A stretch of 7,489 bases of DNA from Parabacteroides sp. (GTDB lineage Bacteria; Bacteroidota; Bacteroidia; Bacteroidales; Tannerellaceae). This document shows, piece after piece, positions 1-5,400 of this stretch (positions are counted from its first letter, which is position 1; every line of letters starts with the position of its first letter). The position numbers and the translations under genes are program-made. The notes below the pieces were generated by a model. The model saw only the letters and a list, made by a program, of their open reading frames with translations. It did no database searches and was not told where the DNA came from. Location of the stretch: NCBI GenBank assembly GCA_019411205.1, contig DXRF01000151.1, positions 1 to 7,489 of the forward strand, in the 5' to 3' direction.

Positions 1-783
1 AATCCGGAAGTGGTACACGCAGTCAAGTTCCGTCGCAATTACGGCAAATCACCCGGTCTGAACTGCGGTTTTCAACGGGCAAAGGGAGATGTGGTTATCA
101 CGATGGACGCCGACCTTCAAGACAGCCCTGACGAGATTCCCGAATTATACAGGATGATCACCGAAGACGGTTATGACCTGGTGTCCGGTTGGAAGAAAAA
201 ACGTTACGACCCGCTGTCGAAAACCATTCCGACCAAGCTGTTCAACGCTACGGCACGCAAATTTTCCGGTATTACGAACCTACACGACTTCAATTGCGGG
301 CTGAAGGCTTACAAGAATATCGTAATCAAGAACATAGAAATATATAACGATATGCACCGCTACATCCCCTACCTTGCCAAGATCGCAGGATTCAGCAAGA
401 TCGGCGAAAAAGTGGTGCAACACCAAGCACGTAAGTATGGAACGACCAAGTTCGGACTGAACCGCTTCGTCAACGGCTATCTGGACTTGATTACCCTTTG
501 GTTTACCTCCAAATTCGGGAAGAAGCCGATGCATTTCTTTGGATTATGGGGAAGCGTGATGTTTTTCATCGGTTTCATCGCACTGGTCATTGTGTTGAGT
601 GCAAAACTGATTTCCATCTGTACGGGAGATTTGCGGCCACTGGTCACCAACTCGCCCTACTTCTATGTTTCGCTCACAGCCATGATCCTCGGAACACAAA
701 TGTTCCTCGCGGGATTCATCGGAGAGCTGATTTCAAGAGATTCGCCTAATCGAAACAAATATAAAATCGAAACAGAATTATGA
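1..783 (+). CDS. DPM1/ArnC-like family 2 glycosyltransferase, C-terminal part (5' end outside window)
   Basis: This is a membrane-anchored GT2 enzyme that probably transfers a sugar from a nucleotide donor to a polyprenyl phosphate at the inner face of the cytoplasmic membrane. The frame is open to the left edge, so the N-terminus is missing; the GTG at position 10 is internal. 260 residues are visible. The donor- and metal-binding DAD motif is at residues 36-38 of the visible part, followed by LQDSPDEIPEL, the usual DxD context of DPM1, ArnC and GtrB proteins. Two hydrophobic segments at about 177-202 and 221-243 match the two C-terminal helices of ArnC/GtrB-type enzymes, and the second ends in GFIGELISRD, like the GLLGEYIGR segment of that family. 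The tail is short and polar. Its stop overlaps the next gene's start (ATGA), so the two are translationally coupled. The sugar and acceptor cannot be read from the sequence. Confidence 0.9.
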   Translation, partial: NPEVVHAVKFRRNYGKSPGLNCGFQRAKGDVVITMDADLQDSPDEIPELYRMITEDGYDLVSGWKKKRYDPLSKTIPTKLFNATARKFSGITNLHDFNCGLKAYKNIVIKNIEIYNDMHRYIPYLAKIAGFSKIGEKVVQHQARKYGTTKFGLNRFVNGYLDLITLWFTSKFGKKPMHFFGLWGSVMFFIGFIALVIVLSAKLISICTGDLRPLVTNSPYFYVSLTAMILGTQMFLAGFIGELISRDSPNRNKYKIETEL

Positions 784-1304
784 ATCTGTTAGAACTGACA
801 CAGAAACGTTGTTCGATACGCAAGTACGCATCCTCCCCGGTGGAAGACGAGAAACTGGCATATATCTTGGAAGCCGGACGTATGGCTCCATCGGCGGTCA
901 ATTTCCAGCCTTGGTGTTTCGTCATAGTCCGGCAAGAGGCAGGACGGGCAAAAATACAGGAGTGCTATGCACGTGAATGGTTCCGGTCCGCACCACTCTA
1001 CATTTTGGTTTGCGGCGACCACAGCAAGTCGTGGAAACGCTCTTCGGACCTAAAAGATCATATGGACATCGATGTGGCAATCGCTACGGAACATATCAGC
1101 TTAGCAGCCGCTGAACAAGGTCTGGGCAGCTGCTGGGTTTGTAACTTTGACACGGATCTATGCCGGAAGCACTTCAATTTACCAGACACGATAGAGCCGG
1201 CGGTTATACTCACGATAGGTTATCCGGAAAGTCCGGACCTTTTTGAACAGACTCCCAAAAAACGGAAAGCGTTGGAGGAGATCATCAAGCAAGAAACATT
1301 TTAA
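780..1304 (+). CDS. Nitroreductase-family FMN oxidoreductase
   Basis: A 174-residue cytoplasmic flavoprotein of the short nitroreductase class, expected to be an FMN-dependent, NAD(P)H-using homodimer. The N-terminal RCSIRKY (10-16) is the usual FMN-phosphate-binding RxSxRxY/F motif. MAPSAVNFQPW (35-45) is the family's second FMN-contacting segment. GLGSCWV near residue 115-121 is the third conserved block, and the ILTIGYPE segment is the typical end of the fold. The length fits the short subgroup, so nothing appears truncated. The ATG overlaps the TGA of the upstream glycosyltransferase, and mntP follows after 6 bp, so all three probably share one transcript. The true substrate is unknown; nitro compounds, quinones and other flavin-reducible substrates are all possible. 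Confidence 0.9.
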   Translation: MNLLELTQKRCSIRKYASSPVEDEKLAYILEAGRMAPSAVNFQPWCFVIVRQEAGRAKIQECYAREWFRSAPLYILVCGDHSKSWKRSSDLKDHMDIDVAIATEHISLAAAEQGLGSCWVCNFDTDLCRKHFNLPDTIEPAVILTIGYPESPDLFEQTPKKRKALEEIIKQETF

Positions 1305-1310
1305 TGTAAT

Positions 1311-1877
1311 ATGTCATTTTTAGAAATAGTGTTACTGGCAGTGGGATTGTCAATGGACAGTCTCGCAGTTTCTGTCACCGGCGGAGCTCTCATACAAAAC
1401 TACAGACATCACCACATGCTGAAAATCGGCTGTGTAATGGGGCTTTTTCAAGCAGGGATGACCTTGGCTGGTTATTTGGCGGGGATGAGCTTCAAAAAAT
1501 ACATCACGGCATTCGATCACTGGATCGCTTTTCTGCTGTTACTCTATATCGGAGGCAAAATGATATACGAGAGCACCCAGGAGCAGGAGGAGGATTACAG
1601 AACGAACCCGCTGTGCTACAAAACGCTGTGTGGATTAGGCATTGCAACAAGCATCGATGCGCTGGCTGTCGGCATATCGCTGGCCTGCATCGAATCAGCC
1701 ATAGCACTGGAAGCCTTGACGATAGGAATCGTCACCTTCCTGTTCTCAGCTTTTGGCGTCTACTTCGGCAACCGCTTCAGTCGCAAAATAGACCTCAAAC
1801 TGGACCTGATCGGCGGATTGATCCTGATCTGCATCGGTACCAAGATTCTGATCGAGCATCTTTATTTCAATGGATAA
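1311..1877 (+). CDS. mntP: Manganese efflux pump MntP
   Basis: A small polytopic membrane protein (188 residues) that exports Mn2+ and protects against manganese overload. It has the internal two-fold repeat of the family: GLSMDSLAVSVTGG near residues 12-25 and GIATSIDALAVGISLA near 110-124, each with a membrane-embedded aspartate (D16 and D115/116) of the type needed for export in E. coli MntP. DHWIAFLLLLYIGGKMI (69-85) and IGGLILICIGTKILIEH at the C-terminus also align with E. coli MntP as I remember it. About six hydrophobic helices are visible, with an acidic cytoplasmic loop (EQEED, 91-95) between the halves. I see no room for a yybP-ykoY manganese riboswitch in the 6-bp gap upstream, so any regulation must act at the operon promoter outside the window. 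The stop lies 8 bp before the left inverted repeat. Confidence 0.93.
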   Translation: MSFLEIVLLAVGLSMDSLAVSVTGGALIQNYRHHHMLKIGCVMGLFQAGMTLAGYLAGMSFKKYITAFDHWIAFLLLLYIGGKMIYESTQEQEEDYRTNPLCYKTLCGLGIATSIDALAVGISLACIESAIALEALTIGIVTFLFSAFGVYFGNRFSRKIDLKLDLIGGLILICIGTKILIEHLYFNG

Positions 1878-1885
1878 GTCACCAT

Positions 1886-1947
1886 TTCACCTTCACATCA
1901 CAGGAAACAACTATGAACCAGCTGCTTCCTGTGAACCCTGTGAATGC
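1886..1947 (+). repeat. Left inverted repeat of the HU-VapE module
   Basis: Reading inward, it begins with TTCACCTTCACATC (1886-1899), continues through 27 bp of unshared sequence, and ends with a 21-bp block (1927-1947) containing CCTGTGAA twice at a 9-bp step. The reverse complement of both blocks occurs at the right end in the same order, with a 28-bp middle. The inner part overlaps the last codons of the HU-like gene, so the inner block also encodes its C-terminal HSQGSQEA residues. Confidence 0.85.
1898..1934. other. Perfect 9-bp hairpin inside the left inverted repeat
   Basis: TCACAGGAA (1898-1906) pairs perfectly with TTCCTGTGA (1926-1934) around a 19-nt loop. It lies where the convergent mntP and HU-like genes end, so it could act as a weak two-way terminator. 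The long loop and lack of a following T-run make a standard intrinsic terminator unlikely. As DNA it could form a cruciform or be a recognition structure at the element's end. Confidence 0.5.
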
Positions 1948-2555
1948 ACCCCAAGGTTCTTCCCTGCTATATAAATCGAAGCTCGTGCCGCACTGAGACA
2001 GTCAATCTTACCTGTCTCTCGAAGTTCTTTGAGGCGACGGTTCGCCGTGGTACGAGTAAAACCGCAAAGTGTTTGAAAATCAACACGAGTTATATGGTCA
2101 TGCGTAGCAAAATAACCAACAAGAAGCGCATCAAGCCGTTCGCCCGCCACGAGTCCGCTCGAATGATTCTTACGCGGAACCCGCTCGAAGCGTGCTATCC
2201 TAAGACGTTTCTTCATCTCGGCTTCCGGCCGGAAAGCAACCGACTTGAAACGTATCGACTCCGCCCTTATTTCCTTCGTAGATTGTACCGGCGGACATTC
2301 AAGCGTGATCTGCAAATATCCCAATCCCTCTATATGAATCCGGTTTCCATCTTTCAACTCTTCGATAACAACATCACTGAGCGAAGAAAGGACAGCCTTC
2401 ACATCGGCCGGCGTCACCGTACAGCGGCTATGTATCCGCTGTGCCAGTTTATTCGTGTTGACAGTCCCATAAGGAACCACCCGCGCATGGTAACGCACTC
2501 GTTTCTTGCTATCCTTCGGCGAAGGGTTCTTATAGAAGTCATATTGTACAGCCAT
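1911..2555 (-). CDS. HU-like DNA-binding protein with C-terminal winged helix
   Basis: A 214-residue protein of the Bacteroidales HU-related class. Residues about 27-120 read as an HU/IHF fold: a helical part (TNKLAQRIHSRCTVTPADVKAVLSSLSDVVIEELKDG, a stretch spanning about 34-70), then GNRIHIEGLGYLQI, the HU-type strand region, and a basic arm region rich in K and R (103-130). The first 25 residues are basic and probably extended. Residues about 139-198 form a second domain that looks like a winged helix: LLVGYFATHDHITRVDF, then a likely recognition helix FTRTTANRRLKELRETGKI, then a wing ending in ASIYIAG. This suggests sequence-specific binding on top of HU-type bending. The ATG at 2555 follows AGGTCA. 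The protein faces the VapE-type gene across the repeat array, a natural target for it. The C-terminus is encoded inside the left inverted repeat. HU relationship is confident; the exact role (repressor, architectural factor or replication accessory) is inferred. Confidence 0.85.
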   Translation of the reverse strand: MAVQYDFYKNPSPKDSKKRVRYHARVVPYGTVNTNKLAQRIHSRCTVTPADVKAVLSSLSDVVIEELKDGNRIHIEGLGYLQITLECPPVQSTKEIRAESIRFKSVAFRPEAEMKKRLRIARFERVPRKNHSSGLVAGERLDALLVGYFATHDHITRVDFQTLCGFTRTTANRRLKELRETGKIDCLSAARASIYIAGKNLGVHSQGSQEAAGS

Positions 2556-2607
2556 ATTGACCTGAATTTAGTTATGTTTTAATATCTCACCAGGCACTTC
2601 TTAATCT

Positions 2608-2695
2608 TTCCACATTGGTGGAACGTACTTTCCACACTTGTAAGCCGTATTTTCCACACTAATGGAAAGATCGTTCCATAGCTATGGAAAGATCA
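2608..2695. repeat. 22-bp tandem array of alternating TTCCA/TGGAA half-sites
   Basis: There are four consecutive 22-bp units, each of the form TTCCA-N6-TGGAA-N6, starting at 2608, 2630, 2652 and 2674. Half-sites recur exactly every 11 bp: TTCCA at 2608, 2630, 2652 and 2674; TGGAA at 2619, 2663 and 2685. Only the position at 2641 (TAAGC) is degenerate. Unit 4 carries the perfect 16-bp palindrome TTCCATAGCTATGGAA (2674-2689). Linkers come in two pairs: CGTACT/CGTATT after units 1 and 2, AGATCG/AGATCA after units 3 and 4. The array is framed by ATCTTTCCA (2604-2612) and its complement TGGAAAGAT (2685-2693). About one helical turn per half-site implies protein binding along one DNA face. It could be an operator array for the HU-winged-helix protein or an iteron-like replication site. 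Confidence 0.9.
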
Positions 2696-2706
2696 AGAAC
2701 TACCTA

Positions 2707-2741
2707 CAAATATACTACTTCATTACAAGCCACACAACAAA
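2707..2741 (-). promoter_or_regulatory. Bacteroidetes-type promoter for the HU-like gene
   Basis: On the minus strand a perfect -7 box TATATTTG lies at 2714-2707. A TTTG at 2741-2738 can serve as the -33 box, with a 23-bp spacer that is slightly longer than usual. Transcription would start near 2700, immediately before the repeat array, so the whole array would be in the roughly 150-nt HU leader. The box match is seen; promoter activity is inferred. Confidence 0.55.
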
Positions 2742-2773
2742 AACCTATACTATTTCCAATAAACGATTTTCTT

Positions 2774-2789
2774 GTCCATCTATTTGGAA
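2774..2789. promoter_or_regulatory. Isolated array-like operator overlapping the VapE -33 box
   Basis: GTCCATCTATTTGGAA has the same TTCCA-N6-TGGAA layout as the array units, with one mismatch in the left half-site. It lies about 85 bp beyond the array and contains the TTTG that forms the -33 element of the VapE promoter. A protein bound here would be expected to block that promoter, so the array-binding factor may also control the ATPase gene. Confidence 0.5.
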
Positions 2790-2815
2790 AACCATGATTC
2801 ACAACCTTATATTTG
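2783..2815 (+). promoter_or_regulatory. Bacteroidetes-type promoter for the VapE-like gene
   Basis: TTTG (2783-2786) and TATATTTG (2808-2815) match the -33 and -7 boxes used by the primary sigma factor of Bacteroides (TTTG and TAnnTTTG), with a 21-bp spacer. Transcription would start near 2821 and give a leader of about 60 nt. The -33 box is inside a palindrome related to the repeat array. Confidence 0.7.
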
Positions 2816-2883
2816 TCACAAGCAAGACAACCGGAAGTCTTTTTTCAACACAATGTAGAACCTCATAAAAAAGCAATAAGAAG

Positions 2884-4170
2884 ATGATCAGACAAACAAA
2901 CATTTGGAAAATAATCCAAAACTGGATCAATAGTCTCCGTCCCGATGAAATACCGTCCCTGCCGCAATCCTCACGAAACTGCACCACGGAAGAAAACGGG
3001 AAAAAGGCCAACAAAAAACCGTCCAAAACCAAGACCGACAACCTACTACAGGAATTGCAATCATTCATGGAAACAACTTATGACTTCCGCTTCAATTTGT
3101 TGACGGAAGAGACCGAATACCGTACCCAAGGAACGAAGGCAGGTGCAGCATATCGCATAGCTGACCAACGAGCATTGAACAGTCTCTGCATGGAAGCCAA
3201 GACACGAGGCATCGCCTGCTGGGATCGTGACATCTCGCGCTATATCCACTCCTACAGTGTGAAGGAATACCATCCTTTCACCTCTTACATGGATAATCTC
3301 CCCGATTGGGACGGCACCGATCGCCTGGAAAACCTGGCCCGGCGCGTCTCCGGTAACCCACTTTGGATGAAAGGATTCCGGCGGTGGATGCTGGCAATGA
3401 CGGCACAATGGATGCAATTGGACCACCTGCACGGAAACAGCGTGGCTCCGGTCCTGATCAGCCGGAAACAGGGAAGACAGAAATCCACATTCTGCAAACT
3501 CTTGTTACCCACTGTCCTGCAACGCTATTACACAGACAGCATAGACCTGAACGCACCGACACAGATGGAGCGCAAACTATCGCTCTTCGGGTTAGTTAAC
3601 CTGGACGAGTTCGACAAGATCCCGCCCAAGAAAATGCCCTTATTGAAAAATCTGATGCAGATGGCGGAACTGAACATCCGGAAAGCTTACCAAAAAAGTT
3701 ATGCATCCTTGCCTCGTATGGCCTCTTTCATCGCAACATCCAATCAAAAAGAGCTATTAAGCGACCCAAGCGGAAGCCGCCGTTTCCTATGCATCGAAGT
3801 GGAGGAGAAAATCGATTGTTCGCCGATCGACCACGACCAGATCTATGCCCAACTGAAAAACTGCCTGTCGGACGGCGAACGATATTGGTTCACCTCCAGA
3901 GAGGAAGCCGAAATCATGGCATCGAACGCCAAGTTCTACAAGCAGACCATCGAAGAAGACATCTTCCATTCCTGCTTCCGCCAAGCATTGGAAAGTGAGC
4001 ATCCCCAACTCCTCTCGGCCGCAGAGATCTTCGAACGTATGAAAAAACAAAATCCCGCAGCCATGCTGGGCACAACCGCCAACCGGATCGGCCCATTTCT
4101 TAACAATCTGGGAATAGAACGGATACATACGCGATACGGGAACCGATATAAGGTCATGGCATGGAAATAA
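2884..4170 (+). CDS. VirE/VapE-family P-loop ATPase (replicative-helicase-like)
   Basis: A 428-residue protein of the virulence-associated-protein-E group, whose ATPase core resembles phage and satellite replication helicases. Residues about 26-52 are polar, K-rich and probably disordered. NLPDWDGTDRLENL (138-151) is the typical lead-in to the VapE ATPase domain. The P-loop region is SRKQGRQKST (193-202). It keeps K200 and S201/T202 and one glycine, but the family pattern GxxGxGK[ST] has lost two glycines (R194, Q199). Walker B is LVNLDEF (237-243), a sensor-1-like ATSN is at 284-287, and GSRRF (297-301) supplies a likely arginine finger. The last 55 residues (LSAAEIFERMKK to HTRYGNRYKVMAWK) resemble the small C-terminal domain common in Bacteroidales VirE proteins, probably DUF3874. 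No N-terminal VirE_N or primase-type domain is visible, so this is a short form. The weakly conserved AAGAAG precedes the ATG. DNA unwinding is inferred from family; pathogenicity is not implied. Confidence 0.85.
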   Translation: MIRQTNIWKIIQNWINSLRPDEIPSLPQSSRNCTTEENGKKANKKPSKTKTDNLLQELQSFMETTYDFRFNLLTEETEYRTQGTKAGAAYRIADQRALNSLCMEAKTRGIACWDRDISRYIHSYSVKEYHPFTSYMDNLPDWDGTDRLENLARRVSGNPLWMKGFRRWMLAMTAQWMQLDHLHGNSVAPVLISRKQGRQKSTFCKLLLPTVLQRYYTDSIDLNAPTQMERKLSLFGLVNLDEFDKIPPKKMPLLKNLMQMAELNIRKAYQKSYASLPRMASFIATSNQKELLSDPSGSRRFLCIEVEEKIDCSPIDHDQIYAQLKNCLSDGERYWFTSREEAEIMASNAKFYKQTIEEDIFHSCFRQALESEHPQLLSAAEIFERMKKQNPAAMLGTTANRIGPFLNNLGIERIHTRYGNRYKVMAWK

Positions 4171-4185
4171 GGGAGAGAAAGAACA

Positions 4186-4248
4186 GCATTCACAGGGTTC
4201 ACAGGATATATCTGAATGACAAAATGTTATAACAGATGTGAAGGTGAA
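4186..4248 (-). repeat. Right inverted repeat of the HU-VapE module
   Basis: This is the counterpart of 1886-1947. A 21-bp block at 4186-4206, containing TTCACAGG twice at a 9-bp step, is the exact reverse complement of 1927-1947. GATGTGAAGGTGAA (4235-4248) is the exact reverse complement of 1886-1899. The 28-bp middle does not match the left copy but again contains complementary arms, ATCTG (4210-4214) and CAGAT (4233-4237). It starts 15 bp after the VapE stop and is non-coding. Confidence 0.85.
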
Positions 4249-4312
4249 TCCTAATTATCATTTACACAATATCACGAACAATACCTATCCCTCCCATTGA
4301 TACTTTATAGAT

Positions 4313-5398
4313 TTAAGCATTAAGTACCTTTCCATATATTTCAGCAACTTGTTTTGCTATTTTTCTCCAATCGAACTCCGATAAATCATAATGCCTTTTG
4401 CAAATATTTTTTATTTTAGCTTGCAACATTGAAGACAAATCAGATACATTGCCAACTTTAAAATAATCTTGACTATCCAATGTCACCAAATGAGTCGCAG
4501 GAATATCACTTACCAACACATCTAAATTGTATTTCATAGCTTCAAGTAAAACTAAAGGAAACCCCTCATTATAAGAAGACAATACGTATAACGCCGCATG
4601 ACTGTAAACTTGATTTAGTTTCTCACCATAGATATAACCGGTAAAAATTATTTTATCGGTCTTTATCGAATCTTTCAGCCTTCTAAAATAATTAGACTCC
4701 GTTTCAACCCCTCCAACTATCACCAGTTTAAAATCATTATTTTGCATAGATTCAAAGGAACGGATCAGCAGATCAAATCCTTTTTCAGGTGTAATGCGTC
4801 CTACTCCTATAATGTATTTTTCAGGAAATAAACCTAACGATTTGATGTAATCGGTATTTTTTGTGGGTATGACAGCGGGAATTCCATTTGGTACATAATA
4901 TGATTTGGCACGGATCGAAACAAAAGATTGCCTCATCTTTTCCATTTGAAATTTATTTACAAACAAAATGGCACTAGAAGCACTAATCGCTATTTTTTCG
5001 CTAAAACGGAGTAAACATTTAGCCAATATTCCCCATTTGTCATGTTCATAGTTAGGACTATGATAAGTCAAAACAATCTTTATTCCAAACAAAAGCAATA
5101 GAGGAGAAAACAAAGCTGGTCCAATATTATGGATATGGACGATATCAGGCTTGTGGAATATAGATGCTATTGTCGCTAAAAAAGAATGAAATATAGTCTC
5201 AACACCTTTAATTTTAGTTGAAGGTAAATCTATGAACCGTATATTAGAATAGGTTATAGATGAATTAACATAAGGTTTCCTTCTGAAAACGACAAAATCT
5301 ATGCTCTCATCAAACAATGGATACAGGGATTCGCAATGTTTTTCTACTCCTCCCTGTATCATAGGAAATCCTCTGGTTCCAAACACACATATTTTCAT
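4313..5398 (-). CDS. GT4 family (GT-B fold) glycosyltransferase
   Basis: A 361-residue retaining glycosyltransferase expected to add a sugar from a nucleotide donor to a lipid-linked glycan on the cytoplasmic side of the membrane. The N-terminus MKICVFGTRGFPMIQGGVEKH has the GT4 glycine-rich acceptor-side loop (GG at 16-17). DIVHIHN near 85-91 and VLTYHSPNYEHD near 109-120 are the usual Rossmann-strand landmarks. GVGRITPEKGFDLLI (198-212) starts the donor-binding half, and NEGFPLVLLEAM contains the catalytic EX7E pair (E278, E286). The ATG at 5398 is preferred: it follows the radical SAM stop by 2 bp and begins directly at the first strand. A TTG at 5410 would add four residues and overlap the upstream gene. 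It is the last gene of the visible minus-strand operon. Sugar and linkage are unknown. Confidence 0.92.
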   Translation of the reverse strand: MKICVFGTRGFPMIQGGVEKHCESLYPLFDESIDFVVFRRKPYVNSSITYSNIRFIDLPSTKIKGVETIFHSFLATIASIFHKPDIVHIHNIGPALFSPLLLLFGIKIVLTYHSPNYEHDKWGILAKCLLRFSEKIAISASSAILFVNKFQMEKMRQSFVSIRAKSYYVPNGIPAVIPTKNTDYIKSLGLFPEKYIIGVGRITPEKGFDLLIRSFESMQNNDFKLVIVGGVETESNYFRRLKDSIKTDKIIFTGYIYGEKLNQVYSHAALYVLSSYNEGFPLVLLEAMKYNLDVLVSDIPATHLVTLDSQDYFKVGNVSDLSSMLQAKIKNICKRHYDLSEFDWRKIAKQVAEIYGKVLNA

Positions 5399-5400
5399 GA

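Larger units (their letters stand above)
2556..2883. promoter_or_regulatory. Divergent intergenic control region of the HU-VapE module
   Basis: This 328-bp space separates the two divergent genes. It holds, from left to right, the HU leader, the 22-bp repeat array (2608-2695), a minus-strand promoter just beyond the array, a separate related palindrome (2774-2789), a plus-strand promoter, and a VapE leader of about 60 nt ending in AATAAGAAG before the ATG. It contains no convincing small gene: a 68-codon open frame at 2662-2868 runs straight through the array and both promoters and resembles nothing. Confidence 0.75.
1886..4248. mobile_element. Putative 2.4-kb HU-VapE element bounded by inverted repeats
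   Basis: The two genes between mntP and the glycan cluster are enclosed by a matched pair of inverted repeats (1886-1947 and 4186-4248) that sit almost flush with the module. The interval contains only a divergent HU-winged-helix gene, a VapE-type ATPase gene and a tandem-repeat array between them. What is seen: the repeats, the exact bracketing, and a base composition like the left flank but richer in GC than the glycan cluster on the right. What is inferred: that this is one mobile or once-mobile unit. No transposase, integrase or relaxase is visible. The flanks (CACCAT outside the left end, TCCTAA outside the right) show no target duplication. Alternatives are a domesticated phage-satellite remnant, or a fixed module whose ends are paired regulatory or terminator structures. 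Confidence 0.42.

Noticed and set aside
1944..2582. 212-codon plus-strand frame opposite the HU-like gene
   Set aside because: It is the antisense of a clearly recognisable HU/winged-helix protein. Its own translation is rich in R and S without domains.
2608..2695. CRISPR array
   Set aside because: Units are 22 bp, contiguous and palindromic, with 6-bp linkers that themselves repeat. There are no unique 30-bp-class spacers and no cas genes.
2662..2868. Short 68-codon open frame between the HU and VapE genes
   Set aside because: It runs through the repeat array and both predicted promoters, and its translation shows no recognisable fold or motif.
2903..2920. Inverted repeat TTTGGA-N6-TCCAAA at the start of the VapE gene
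   Set aside because: It has opposite polarity and different register from the TTCCA-N6-TGGAA sites and lies in coding sequence. It could be chance in an A/T-rich stretch.
1878..4260. Target-site duplication around the inverted repeats
   Set aside because: I compared about 10 bp outside each end and found no direct repeat. It may have been lost, or the element may not make one.
4171..4312. Intrinsic terminator between the convergent VapE and GT4 genes
   Set aside because: There is no GC-rich stem followed by a T-run on either strand. Only the inverted-repeat arms and weak short pairings are present.
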